Shown here: positions 21,690-32,370 of the stretch, one piece after another | How positions within the stretch are numbered: the stretch's first letter is position 1 | Layout of the letters: each line of letters opens with the position of its first letter | NCBI RefSeq assembly: GCF_028372415.1 | Contig: NC_092875.1 | Location: 405,612,739-405,676,738 of the forward strand | Reading direction: 5' to 3' | From: Notamacropus eugenii | Taxonomy: Eukaryota; Chordata; Mammalia; Diprotodontia; Macropodidae | DNA: 64,000 nucleotides | Notes under the pieces: model-generated | What the model was told of the DNA's origin: nothing | Databases searched by the model: none | The model's input: the letters and a program-made list of their open reading frames with translations, nothing else | Program-made: the position numbers and the translations under genes

Positions 21690-21865
21690 TCACTAACTGT
21701 ATGACCCTGGGCAAATCACTTAACCCTGTTTGCCTCAGTTTCCTCATCTGTAAAATGAGCTGGAGAAGGAAATGACAAATTGCTCCAGTATCTTTGCCAA
21801 GCTAACCCCCAAAGGGGTCACAAAAAATTTACTAACACAACTGCAAACGACTTAACAACAACAGA
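21690..21865 (+). repeat. Marsupial CORE-SINE, 3' part, plus strand
   Basis: 'ctgtatgaccctgggcaaat', 'tctgtaaaatgagctggag', 'ctccagtatctttgccaag' and an end of 'cgacttaacaacaaca'. The head is missing. Confidence 0.85.
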
Positions 21866-22042
21866 CCTTTACTGGCTGTGTGTCCCTGAGCAAGTCACAG
21901 TTTCAGATTCCTCATCTGTAAAATGGGGATAATAACAGCACCTATTTCCCAGGGTGGTTGTAAGGATCAAATGACATAATATATGTCAAGCGTTTTGCAA
22001 ACTTTACGGTGCTATATAAATGCTAACCAGTAGCAGTAGCAG
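21866..22042 (+). repeat. CORE-SINE, 3' part, plus strand
   Basis: Directly follows the previous SINE: 'ctgagcaagtcacagtttc', 'gttgtaaggatcaaatgac', 'ggtgctatataaatgctaac'. Two SINEs of different subtype abut, the second probably having inserted into the A/C-rich tail of the first. Confidence 0.8.
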
Positions 22043-22681
22043 AGAGGGTGGTAGTAGCTGATCCAGATTCACACCCTGATGTGCTTTTTCTGATCCTCTC
22101 ACTTAACATGACATACTTAACTAGCTTGCCTGGGGACCTAATCTATGGCCACACCCTTCATCTTTCTATGCATTAGACAGTTGGAGTTAGTCTGGAAAGA
22201 CTTGAGGGAAGAGTGAGGTGAATTAGAATTTTGAAGAAGGGCTTTGGTTTGGTAGAAAGGAGGTGGGAAGGATGCTGAAGGTGGAAGATTGGCATGCAGT
22301 TCAGGTGAGACATAGAGGGGGTGGCAAGCTATTGGAGCAGGGCCAGTGAGCTAGAGGCCAGTTAAGAAAGTCTGTCATGGAGGGCAGGGGTGTGGGGAAT
22401 CTTGACTTGTATGTCAGCAAACCTTCAGTTTTCAGGTGCAAGGGAAGGAAGACCCAGAGGAAACCATGTGACATTTTTAGGTTTACCGGAAACCACCTCA
22501 GTTTAGTGTAGAACAGTCAGGAAAACATGGCAAGTACTCAGTCTTGCTAAAACCCAAATCAAACAAATATAGTGAAGAATGTATTACTAGCCAGGGGGAC
22601 TGAGGATCAGATAGAACACATTTTACTTATTTGTTTTTGAGCTGTGATTTTTTTCCACCATGTGCTCATATATTCAATAAA
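22043..22681. other. Intergenic, no clear feature
   Basis: G-rich sequence at 22220-22420 ('gaagggctttggtttggtag') may be old L2-like text but is not diagnostic. No gene seen. Confidence 0.35.
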
Positions 22682-22840
22682 TGAACAATCAACCAGTCAA
22701 TCAACAAGCATTTATTAAGATTTTACTGTATTCCTAACTCTGTGCTAGCCACTGAGAATGTAAAGACAAAAATGAAACTCGAAGAGTTACTATTCTATTG
22801 TGGGAGACATTTACAAAAAAAAAGTCTTTTTTAAAAAAAA
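22682..22840 (-). mobile_element. L2 LINE 3' end, minus strand
   Basis: 'tcaacaagcatttattaaga', 'aactctgtgctagccactga' and 'aatgtaaagacaaaaatga' match the reversed L2 terminus closely. Confidence 0.75.
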
Positions 22841-23079
22841 TCCTGTCCTGAAATTTGTAAGGCCTTGAGTATGGATGTAGATATGAGAAAGTTGAGACTC
22901 AAAAATGATATGTTAATGTTCCTCTATCTCTTTGTGTTTCTTTATTTGTAGCAAGCAAGTGGTCTCAAACATGGTCAACCATGGTCTCCCTCAAAATGTT
23001 CCTTGGTGGTACTATCAGATTCTGAATCCTAGATGGAATGAAGTATTGGCATGATCTAGCACCTGATCATCTAATTGTT

Positions 23080-23340
23080 TAGTTCTGTTTCTCATCCTTA
23101 GAATACCTTTATATTTTTATAAATTTTGTATTTACTTGTCTGTGTATGTGTTGTTTTCCTGTAAGATCCCTGAGGACAGGGAGTGTTTCATTTTGGTTTT
23201 TGTATGGCCAGCAGCCAGAAAAGTGCCTAATGGAGTAGGGCAGAGATGGGGAACCTGAGTCCTTGCAGCCATACATGGCTTTCTAGAAGTTCAAGGATCT
23301 AAGTTCCCCACTCTGGAGTAGGCACTTAAATACTTATTGA
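23080..23340 (+). mobile_element. L2 LINE 3' end, plus strand, split by a hAT element
   Basis: 'taagatccctgaggacaggg', 'agtgtttcattttggttttt' and 'gccagaaaagtgcctaatgg' lead to the hAT insertion at 23241-23315. L2 resumes as 'agtaggcacttaaatactta'. This is the canonical L2 tail ('gcctggcacatagtaggtgctt'). Confidence 0.75.
23241..23315. mobile_element. 75-bp hAT-type MITE inside an L2
   Basis: Ends CAGAGATGGGGAAC and (reverse complement) CAGAGTGGGGAACT are inverted repeats. Flanks gagtaggg (23233-23240) and gagtaggc (23316-23323) form an 8-bp TSD with one mismatch. The interior has short complementary arms ('cagccatacatggctttcta'). It belongs to a known type of tiny marsupial hAT element with 'atggggaacct' ends. 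Confidence 0.75.
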
Positions 23341-23439
23341 ATTAAATCACTTCTTGAATTGAACGAGAATTCTCTACAAAAAAATTTCACTAACATTTTC
23401 TGCTAGTAAAATGAAGACAAAATCTCCTTGCTAACCAGC

Positions 23440-23515
23440 CCTTATGTTGTTCTTTAAGGTTTACAAAGCACTTTACCTACATTATCCTACTTCATCTTAT
23501 TTAGAAATCTAAGTA
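23440..23515 (-). repeat. CORE-SINE fragment, minus strand
   Basis: 'ctttaaggtttacaaagcac' and 'tttacctacattatcctact' are the reversed 3' part of the CORE-SINE. Only about 75 bp remain. The DNA from 23516 to 23944 shows nothing else recognisable apart from a T-rich run at 23581-23603. Confidence 0.65.
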
Positions 23516-23944
23516 ACTTACTCTGAGAATTAAAGAAAAACTCTACTTTCCCCTTAAATTAAACAATTGCCTCAAGGGTCTTTTTTTTATTTTTTATTTT
23601 TTAGTTAATGAAGTTCTACTCCCTGCAGAAATCCTGCTCTGATGCTTAAATAAGGTGTGGAGATGACCTGGCTTCTTGAAGTCTGTCAACGGAACGTTAG
23701 CAGCTCTAACAGGGCTTCCCAAGCTGCCAAGGCTACCAGGATGGACATGGTGAGCCAACTATCCAAAGATGAGCCTGGTTGAGTGTAGCACATGATGGTC
23801 TTGATGTGCAGCTTATGCTGAAGCAAGTATAGACAGCTCTAGTGCCTCCTTCTCTGCCCCTCCTCTAAGGGAGACTTTGAGAAGCACAGGTTGGGGTCAG
23901 AGGCATGCCACTCTGCTTTCTTCAGAATGAGGGAATGGCATGCT

Positions 23945-24592
23945 AGAATTATATTTGCTTCCTCAAATATTGTTAGACTGGGGAAATAACTTCAAGATTC
24001 AATCTAAATTCCTGATCTCTGTTCATTAACAGAGAAAAATGGCACCAAGTTCTATATCCAAGATTTGACCCCTTTCCCACCAAGATATCAGTTCCACAAT
24101 GTACATACATAGCAAATAACAAAGAAACCCATTTATTCAAGTTAATGGCAAAACAGAAATTGGAGAAAGTATACATTTGAGAATATACACCAGACAGTAC
24201 AGATGGAATGAGGTCTTCCTTTGGGAGTGAGGTCATGCAGTTCAACCAAAAGAGAGATCTTAATTAGAATAGCCACCTTCTCTCCTTTGAAGCTAGAAGC
24301 CAGAAGAACTCAAAGAGACTAAGGAAATGGAATCTTTCTTCTCTTTTGTTCTTTTTAACTCTGCCCTGTTCCTTCCCCTTCCCCTCAACCTCCCCAGGCA
24401 CAGGGCATTGATCTCTATCAATGAGAAGGGAGTCCCATACCAACTGTAAGTGCCTGAGGAAGTCTTTGAACACCAGTTTCCTAACTTCAGACCCCAAACT
24501 CTTTTCCATCAGGCTATGAGACTCCTTTGGTCTCATGAGACTCCATTGTCTAATGTCCACTAAACTGATATGGCATGGTGAGAGAATAAGCA
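23945..24592 (-). mobile_element. LTR-like fossil (endogenous retrovirus), minus strand
   Basis: Read on the minus strand the segment has the layout of a solitary LTR. A non-coding U3-like part is followed by a polyadenylation signal in 'cttgaataaatgggtttctt' near 24130-24150, then a short U5-like part. A stretch around 24040-24185 recurs, diverged, at about 63640-63775, so it is a dispersed family. No internal coding region is attached. The family and exact ends are uncertain. It looks old. Confidence 0.5.
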
Positions 24593-24594
24593 TT

Positions 24595-24838
24595 TATTTA
24601 GAACTTACTATGTGCTAGGTACTATGCTAAGTGCTTAAAAAATATTATCTTGTTTCATCCTCATGACAAAATGGCAAGGTAAATGTTCTTATTATCTACA
24701 TTTTACAGTTGAGGCAATTGAGGCAACCAAAGATTGCCCAGGATCACACAGCTAATAAATATCTAAGGCCCAATGTGAACTCAATGGTCCTGACTCTGTG
24801 TCTAGCTCTTGATCTACCGAGTCACCTACCTACCTAGC
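24595..24838 (-). repeat. CORE-SINE, minus strand, full length
   Basis: 'gcatttatttagaacttact', 'atgtgctaggtactatgcta', 'gatcacacagctaataaata' and 'cacctacctacctagctg' give the reversed SINE from L2-like tail to head. Confidence 0.85.
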
Positions 24839-24959
24839 TGTTGGAATTAAATCACATCCACCTTAATATTATCAACATAAATGAAACCAGAGAATATAAA
24901 GAAATGATAGCTGAATAGAAGAATAGATCATAGTTTCTCTTTGAGAAGTGAATGGAGAA

Positions 24960-25510
24960 GTTCGTAGGATCATAGAATTTTAAATATCTTAAATATCTTG
25001 GTTTCATGGGACACCGACTTTTAGTCATGCTACCTATAGTGCCAATGCAATATTCATAGTACCTATGATGGCTAAGAATATGCCAGCATAATTCTGAATG
25101 GCAAAATGTAGCAGACTCTTCATGGAAGACAGAACCAAAGCATTTATTCAAACACCAGAAAGCTGAATCCCAACATAAGAAGACCAAATCCATCATAGCA
25201 ACAAAGAAATCTATACACAATAACAATTCAAGGGTCACTACCATCCTCAAGCCTTCCCTCTGTTAGGCTTCCTACAAACCAACTCCCTTAAACAAAATCC
25301 CAAACAAGCTCTCCCACTCACACTAGTTGCTGCCTGCTCTTTCTTTCCCAGCTCTGACTGCTGGGACTCACTTTCTACTCCACCTCTTCCTGCTCCACCC
25401 ATTCAGCAAACTCCTCCCAACACAGGCTTCATGTGACTCAGACTTTCATGTGACCCAGGCAGGTCACATGGGCCTATTAATGGATGGGAAAGAGCTTCCC
25501 ATTTAAATTG
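24960..25510 (-). mobile_element. LTR-like fossil, minus strand
   Basis: The minus strand shows a U3-like part with a repeated 'cacatgaa' theme near 25430-25470. Next comes a polyadenylation-signal context 'gtttgaataaatgctttggt' near 25135-25155, then a short U5-like stretch. No coding interior is present, so it looks like a solitary LTR. The family could not be named and the ends are approximate. It differs in sequence from the LTR-like copy just upstream. The long open frame across it is incidental. Confidence 0.5.
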
Positions 25511-25874
25511 ACATTACGCTGCCTTGCCATACTCATGATAAACTTAAGGAAATAGGCCACCTGGAAGATAGTTTAAACTTATTTGCCAATATCTGTTGGA
25601 GAGAAATAAGAAGTAGAGAAAGTATATGAAAAACTTTACAAGATCCTTCAAAAGAATTCAAAATATCCCTTGATACTTAATGATTTCAGGGTAAAAATGG
25701 GCTCAGAGGAAATTTGAAAAGTTGTAAAAAAAAACTTTACAATTAAGAAATGAAAGAGATCAAAGTTTTGGAAATGATTCAGAATCCTCACACTTGTCTA
25801 TCATTAACACTTTAATCAGGAAGAGAATTGGAATATGCTGGAGGTGATAAACCTTGAAAGTGACTCTCTCTTGA
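25511..25874. other. Spacer, no feature
   Basis: A/T-rich DNA with no recognised repeat or gene. Confidence 0.4.
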
Positions 25875-26165
25875 CACCAAGCTGCCTCCATCAAGCAAAT
25901 TCAGGAAAGGTTGAACTAAACTTCCAAGAAGCAGAAATGAAGGAGGAGAGAATTCCAGGCATGGAAGACAAAGGCAAAGAGGTAGGATATAAAATTTCAA
26001 ATATAGTTAGTTTGACTGGAACATTAGAATATATGAGTGGGATTAATGTGAAGTCAAGAAGAAAGGTTAAGTCAGTTTAGAAATATAGGTTGAAATCATA
26101 TTATGGAGGACTTTAAATGATAAGTCAAAGAATTTTCATTTTAGCCTAGAGGCTACATCAATCCC
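25875..26165 (-). mobile_element. L2 LINE 3' region, minus strand
   Basis: 'gagaattccaggcatggaag', 'agtttgactggaacattaga', 'atattatggaggactttaaa' and 'ttttcattttagcctagagg' follow L2 order on the reverse strand. Confidence 0.75.
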
Positions 26166-27989
26166 CTGAAACTTCTTGAGTTTCAAGTTTGGCATCTGTA
26201 TGGAAGTTTGGACAGTGGAGAAATTGGAAATAGGGAGAACAAATGTAGACTCTACAATGGTAGAGTACTGAATTTCATTCCAGTTTTCATCTTGGTATTT
26301 AATCATAATTCAGTATATATTCTTGGTTTTTTAAAAGTGAGTTCTAGATTTAAATTTAAATATCTATAGTCCAGGTGTATATGTTGGAAATGCATTAAGT
26401 AAATAGGTTAAAAAATGATGAGTAAAAGAAAAAAAGGCTTGGATTCTGGCCAAAATATTTGAGCCTGAAAAGTACCTTTGGACATTATTGTAAATTATTT
26501 TTTTGCTAAACTATGTTAAAATTCTTAAAACTCTTTTGTATTTAAGACTGAGATCATGTTTGAGGAACAAGTAATCTCTGATGAAATATCATTGCTGGAC
26601 AGCATAGCATTCTACATCTGAGCAGTAAGCTTAAACTGCCAGCAGCTGTTCATATGTAACAAGGATTGTAGAGGATCTGTTTGGAGTGAAAAGAGAATAA
26701 CTAGTGTATCACTTGGGAAAAGCAGCATGGAATTAGAATGAAAGATGGAAAATATTCACAGAAGAGTAGGGAGTTTGGATTTGACCATAATCATGGGAGG
26801 TTTGGGAGAGTGACATGGAGTGATTAGAGAGTTGACACAACTATAGTAGTAGTTCACTTATCGCTCTACCTATTGAACAAGAAAGTCTTTATTTACAACA
26901 GAGAAGATAAATAGCATCAACACGGAACAGACCACCGGGAGTTACAAAACAGTGTGTCAAACTACCCATGTGGGACACACGATGGTCAGTGTCCATATGT
27001 TAGAGGATGAGAAAGTCATGGACTTACAAGAACCAACGAGGTTCTTTGAGCTAACCAGTAAAGAGGAATTTGTGACAAAATCAATAATAAATGGCCATAA
27101 TTACATTAAATTTCTAATGAAGATGACAGCCAGTTCCTTTCCTTCCAAGCAGGGAAAAGGAAAAAGGGCTTTGCCAAATACCTGAAACATGATCTGCTGT
27201 CACCTACCCCATTTTCAAAGAAATCAAATCCTTATAGCTTATGAACTAAGGAAATGCTTATTTGTGTGTGTATTCTTTTTTAAACATTAATATTAAGACA
27301 ATATCTGAGTTTATGATTTTCTTAGGCTAATGTTACATTTAGCTTTTTTCAGTTGGTGGCCTGGCCTGGGAAAAAGTTTGTCAGTATGACACACAAAGTG
27401 GATGAGCTTAAATGCAGTAACCCCGGAACTGACTGTAGAAGATGATGTCCTGGAACACTCTAAACCCTCCATGAGACAATAGATAGGTCAGTGTTTTCAG
27501 ACACAGCAAAGAAATTGGTAGGCTAATTTCTTCATAAAAGAACTAAGTCAATGAAAAACAAATGGAAGAGGGAGAGAAAAATGGCTTGGAATGGTGGCCT
27601 ACAAGTCAATTGCATGGTGCTACTGAGCATATCAAGGAGAAGAGATGATAGAAGCAAGGTGATTAGGGAACCAGAACCTTAAAAGAGCTATTCTATATTT
27701 CTGCTTCAGTGGCCATAATACTTGAATTTTGCTTTGGTGTTTGATGAATATTAATTAATGACTGAAAGAGGAGATGCCAGTCAAAACTATGGGGGAGAGG
27801 AGTTTTAAGCCCCTCCCTGTTGCCTTGGTTCCCCTCAGGCTCAGCCCCCTGCTGTGGACACTCACACAGGGCCCTGCCCCCCACAAACCCCAACCTCTTT
27901 CCTACTTTTGTGGCTGCTCCCATCGCCCCTGGAGCTCAAGAGCAGGTTAAGACAGTTTATTAACAAGATACATCTGTGCAGCATGGATT
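26166..27989. other. Long stretch without a recognised gene
   Basis: At 26830-27190 the minus strand has 'ttgtaaataaagactttctt', a polyadenylation-signal context such as LTRs or 3' UTRs carry, but I cannot show terminal repeats or a TSD. The 77-codon frame at 26952-27185 and the 76-codon minus frame at 27693-27923 have no domains. The rest is unremarkable. Confidence 0.4.
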
Positions 27990-28165
27990 AGAGTGAGAAA
28001 ATGGACAGGGAGTAAGACCCATATAGAGGTTATTGTAGTAAGCCAGATGCAAAACGATAAAGATAGTAGGATAGTGGCAATGATATTTCAAAAGAAAGGT
28101 TGGGTGGAAGAGACATAGTGAAGAGTAATTGGTAAAGTTTTGTGTCCAGTTGAGTATAAGAATAA
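27990..28165 (-). mobile_element. L2 LINE fragment, minus strand
   Basis: 'agaggttattgtagtaagcc' and the following 'agatagtaggatagtggcaa' resemble reversed L2 ('aggctattgcaatagtcca'). Confidence 0.5.
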
Positions 28166-28425
28166 GGTCGTAGGCACATTGTGTGATGACTGACTTTGAT
28201 AGACTTAGCTCTTCTCAGCAATGTAAGGACCTAAAGCAACTCCAAAAGACTTATGATGGAAAATGCTGTCCTCGTCCAACCAAAGAAATATGGAATCTGA
28301 ATGCAGATGGAGGCAGACTATTAGCTCTCTTTTTTTGTTTTGTTTTGTTTTTTCTCATGGTTACTCTCCTACGTTCTAATTCTTCTATATAACATGACTC
28401 ATGTGAAAATGCAAACAATAAATGC
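28166..28425 (+). mobile_element. L1 LINE 3' UTR fragment, plus strand
   Basis: 'cttagctcttctcagcaatg', 'caaaagacttatgatggaaa' and 'atctgaatgcagatggaggc' are the L1 sequence following ORF2, as in the copies at 10590 and 57520. Truncated on both sides. Confidence 0.75.
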
Positions 28426-28789
28426 CAACTATTATCATTAAAAAGTAACCATGGATATAAATGAACATCGTGCAAAGACAAGGACAGGAATGAGTTCCTG
28501 AGATGATCAGGCAAGTCTATGAGCTGTTAAGCAGACCAGACTGGTGGAAATAGAGATATAGGTGCTTAATAAATCATTGTTGGTTGCTTGATGGTTGACA
28601 TTTCCCACAAAAGCTTGTTGGATTACCTTGGGAGAAAGGAACTGAGTGTGTTCATTGACATTTAACAACAGCTCTTCCCTGATGAAAAAAAAAGATGGAG
28701 ATTAGATGTATTGAGGTTCTATCACATCACACTGTCATTAGGGTTTGTTTTATTTCACATACACATATATATTTGCAACTGTAGCTGGG
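28426..28789. other. Spacer; trace of an L2 tail
   Basis: 'aggtgcttaataaatcattg' near 28560 is an L2 or SINE end. Nothing else recognised. Confidence 0.4.
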
Positions 28790-29010
28790 AAATCTCAATC
28801 TTTTTCTCCTAAAATCTATCATTTACAAACCTTCGTTTACCTAGGTGTCCCCCTGCTTTCTTTTCCTTGTACTTACTGACTTTGATATTCATATGGTTGA
28901 TCTTCCTAACACCCTAGGCTCTCAGTTTATCAATCTCTTCAGCAGTACTAGATTTAGGCATTTAAATAAAATACACCTCAGGGACTTATATTATGAGAGA
29001 CCTGTGAGGA
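28790..29010 (+). mobile_element. L2/CR1-type LINE endonuclease fragment, plus strand
   Basis: The plus frame reads LTDFDIHMVDLPNTLGSQF from about 28863. This is a decayed form of the L2/CR1 endonuclease motif GDFNIHVD.P.NTLASQF (G and N of GDFN replaced by T and D). The surrounding 220 bp fit, but the boundaries are unclear. The DNA to 29344 shows no further feature. Confidence 0.6.
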
Positions 29011-29575
29011 TGTCAGAAACAATGGTATAGAACTTTAAATCTTAACATAAGGCCATAAACTTTATTTTGTTGTAAATAAATTTATTAATGTTTTTTGTTT
29101 TTATACTGCAAATATTTCTGGATATAGCCAGTCTTGATTTGAACTTTTCTTTGTAAGACAGAAAAACAGAAGCAAAAATAACTCATATAGTGACCACATT
29201 GGACAATATCTGCAATATTCAGTCTTTACAATCCTCCACCTCTCTGTCAAGGGAAGGTGTCTTAAGTTGTCTGTTCGCTGGGACCATGACTAAATTTTTC
29301 AGTTATTCAGAGTGGTGCTTCTTTTTAGCGTCATTTTCATTTACGTTATTATAGTCATTGTGTATATTGTTCTTCAACTTCTTATTTCACTTTGTATATG
29401 TTCATAGAAATCTTCCCATGTTTCTCCAATTCGTAATGTTCATTTTTTTATTGCACCTTTATATTACACAACATCTATACCACAGTTCAGTCATTCCTCA
29501 AACCACTGGACATCTGCTTTATTTTCAATTCTTTACTACCTCAAAAAGTGCTGTTGAGAGAGTTTGGTATGTATT

Positions 29576-29716
29576 ATCTCTTCCTCTCTCTTTCTCCCTT
29601 TCTTCCTTCCCTCCCTCCTTTTCTCATTTCCTCCTTCTTTCTTTTCTTCCACTTTCCCTCCATCCTTCCTTCCTTCTTTCCTTCTCTTCCTCCTTCTCCT
29701 CTTCCTTCTATCTAGC
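29576..29716 (+). repeat. Pyrimidine-rich tract in the L1 copy
   Basis: Irregular CT/CCTT-rich DNA ('ctttctccctttcttccttc') that explains the Lys/Arg-rich and Ser/Phe-rich open frames on the two strands. Confidence 0.8.
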
Positions 29717-29940
29717 AATGAGTTCACTGGGTCAAAGGATATAAAAAGTTGAATCGCCTTTTCCCCACATCTTCAAATAGTTTTCTAGAATTACTGAAAC
29801 AATTCATAGTCTTACCAACATTGTATTAATGGGCCTGTCTTGCCATAGCCTTTTGATTATTGACAATTTTCCATTTTATCATCTTTGCCAATTTTCTTGG
29901 TGTCACATGAAACCTCAATTATTTTATTTGTATTTCTCTT

Positions 29941-30460
29941 ATTGTTGTTGTTTGTCTTTCATTTTCAAAGATGACTAATGACATCATGGGGTGATGTCTT
30001 GACTCCTGCATGAATTGGATTGAAGTGAGACAGAGCTGCACAGTCATCAACCTCACACTGTCTTCCACAGTCATTGAATGCAAGTTAAAGTCAAGACAAC
30101 TGGTAATGACTGGGATGTAGTGGGTGGCCTTGGCATCTTTGAAGTGCTCCACAGCACTTGCTTCAGCTGCCTTCATGGCCATTGGAACACATTGTTCTCA
30201 TCCACCCATTCTGCTGAGGAAGTTTTCCCATGCTTAGGGTAAACAGTCCCCTAATTCAATGATGAGTTTGAGGCCTGTTGGCTACCCTCATCCCGTCCAC
30301 CAAAATGGTTTCACCAGGATGTGGCCACTGCACATGCTACAGCTTCTTGGAGCCACAGGTGAGAGCTGAGTGGCAGGTAGACACCAAAGATGGATGAGCA
30401 ACCCTGAAAAAAGCTAAGCAAGCCCTCACACCAGAGATGCTCGTCCTCCTTGAACACCTG
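29941..30460 (-). repeat. CAA-tailed interspersed repeat (variant 2) inside L1
   Basis: It interrupts the L1 between 'gtatttctctt' and 'ttttcatatgattatt', which are close neighbours in intact L1. On the minus strand it ends in a CAA-type tail (plus 'attgttgttgtttgtctttc'). The body includes 'ggtgatgtcttgactcctgc', 'gtgggtggccttggcatctt' and 'ccatggccattggaacac'-like text. A minus-strand frame of 87 codons starts MAMKAAEASAVEHFKDAK; I do not recognise it as a protein. At 520 bp it is the longest copy here. Confidence 0.65.
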
Positions 30461-31222
30461 TTTTCATATGATTATTGTTAGTTTGAAATTCTTCTTTTGA
30501 AAACTGCTTGTTCATATCTTTTGACCATTTATCTACTATGGCATGGCTCTTGGTCTCATGTATTTATCTTCATCCTCTACATTTCTTGACTACTAGGCAT
30601 TTCTCAGTGATGTTGAATGCAAATATTTTCTCTACTCAATAACTTTTCTTCTTAGTCTAGGTGTGTTGATTTGTTAATACAAAATTTTTAAAATTTTATT
30701 TAATCAAAATTGTCTCTTTTAGTTCTTACAATCAACTCTATCCTTGTGTAGATAAAACAAATTCCCTTCCTCCTCCTTCTTAACTAAAGTTATGAAAGTT
30801 ACCTTTTTTCATCCTTTCTCTCTGTCTTTTTTTATTAACCAAATCTTATAGGCTTTTATAGTTTATGATTGTATATGTTTTAAAATGCTGTTTTAAATCT
30901 AATTTTTGGTTTTTTCCCCCATTTTCCTAGTTTCCTAACACTTCCAGTTTTCTAGCAGTTCTAGATATATGGGGATTCTGTCAATAATTTTCTGTTCTTG
31001 AGGTCATCAATGACTGGGCTACTGGGTTTTTTTATTACAATTTTTCATTCTCATTTACATAGTTTACTTCACTGATCTTCTGTACTTTTAACCAGTTCCC
31101 AATTTTGGAAGATTACTGAATTATAATATAGTTTGAGGTCTGTTATTATCTTAGCTCTATTTCCTTCCACTTAAAAAAAGTTGCCTTGAGATTCTAGGCC
31201 TTTTTTTTCTCCAAATGAATTT

Positions 31223-31741
31223 TATTACTGTTTTATCTCAAATCAACAAGCATTTATGAAGAAGAGAAGAGGGGAAGAATTTCTAGAATGGAGAAGCGTT
31301 GGTGAAAATACACAGATGGGAGATGGGATGCTATGGTCTTTGAGGAACAGCAAGGATGCCAGTGTCATTGTATAGCAAAATACAGAAGAGGGCATTTGGG
31401 AAGGAGCAAGGTGTAAGAAGACTAGAAAAGTAGGAAAAGAACAAGTTATAAAGGGTTTTTAAAGCTAAATGGATGATTTTGTATTTGATGCTGGAGGTAA
31501 TAAGGAGCTACTGGATGGAAGAAGGGAAATGACATGGTCAGACCCATGCTTTAGAAATATTATTTTGTAAACTGGACTGGAGTGGGAGAAACCAATCAGA
31601 AGGCTATTACAGTAGTCCAGGTGTGATGAGATGAGGGTCTGCATTACAGTGGGAGCAGTATTAGAGAAGAGAAGCGGATCTGTATATGAGATACTGGGAA
31701 GTTAGAAATCACAGGATTTGGCAATAGATTAGACATGAGGC
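31223..31741 (-). mobile_element. L2 LINE 3' region inserted in L1, minus strand
   Basis: 'aatcaacaagcatttatgaa' (3' end), 'gatgccagtgtcattgtata', 'taagaagactagaaaagtag', 'gaaatgacatggtcagaccc', 'attacagtagtccaggtgtg' give the reversed L2 tail. L1 text continues on both sides. Confidence 0.8.
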
Positions 31742-31800
31742 ATGTCTATTCTATAAACTGTCTCTTTGGTAATTTGATTGGTATAGCGTTAAATTGATAA

Positions 31801-31995
31801 GTCAAGGTCATGAGGTTTTAGATCTGGAGGGGACTTTAGAGATCATCTAGTCCAACTGCTTCATTTTTCAGATGAGGATTAATTGCTTAATTCTAAAGAG
31901 AGTAAGCAACTTCCCCTAAGATCAGACAAGCAGTAAATTGCAGAGCTTGAAAACTTATGTTCAGCGTCAATACTCTTCCCACCATGTCTTTATGT
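31801..31995 (-). repeat. MIR-type SINE inserted in L1, minus strand
   Basis: 'ttttagatctggaggggact', 'ttagagatcatctagtccaa' and 'attgcagagcttgaaaactt' are MIR reversed. Confidence 0.8.
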
Positions 31996-32029
31996 TTAGG
32001 GTCTCAGCATAGGTCAACCTACCTCAGTT

Positions 32030-32370
32030 ACCTTCATCTATCAGATTATATTAGTCAAACCTGCTCCACTTCCAAGATCCTAAATTCTTCAGTTGTTTTC
32101 TCTGATTACAATTTCATCTCCTGCTAAGTCTTTTACTACTCCTAAGTCACCTCTTTTACTCTCATTGTAATCCACAGTTCATGAATCTTTTCCTTGTTTC
32201 CTCAGTTTATCACCCCTGTTCTGACTTTGGTTCCCTTCTTTCACAGTCTTGACCCTACAACAACTATTAGAGACAATAATTCAATGTCTCCCACCCTTGA
32301 ATCTCTTTGCCCTTGTTATTTCATTGATTCCACCCTACAAATCTTGGTCTGCTAGGAGGTATGTAGCCCT
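32030..32370 (+). mobile_element. L2 LINE ORF fragment, plus strand
   Basis: 'tctctgattacaatttcatc', 'tcacctcttttactctcatt' and 'ccacccttgaatctctttgc' resemble L2 between endonuclease and reverse transcriptase. It sits between L1 segments, in orientation opposite to the L2 at 31223. Confidence 0.5.

Noticed and set aside
24852-25250. 132-codon minus-strand frame
   Set aside because: Lies largely within an LTR-like non-coding fossil; no protein motif.
26830-27190. Possible LTR or 3' UTR with AATAAA on the minus strand
   Set aside because: No terminal repeats, no TSD and no second copy in the window; kept only as a note in the gap entry.
29358-29744. 128-codon plus-strand frame
   Set aside because: Antisense of decayed L1 ORF2 followed by a polypyrimidine tract; no host domain.
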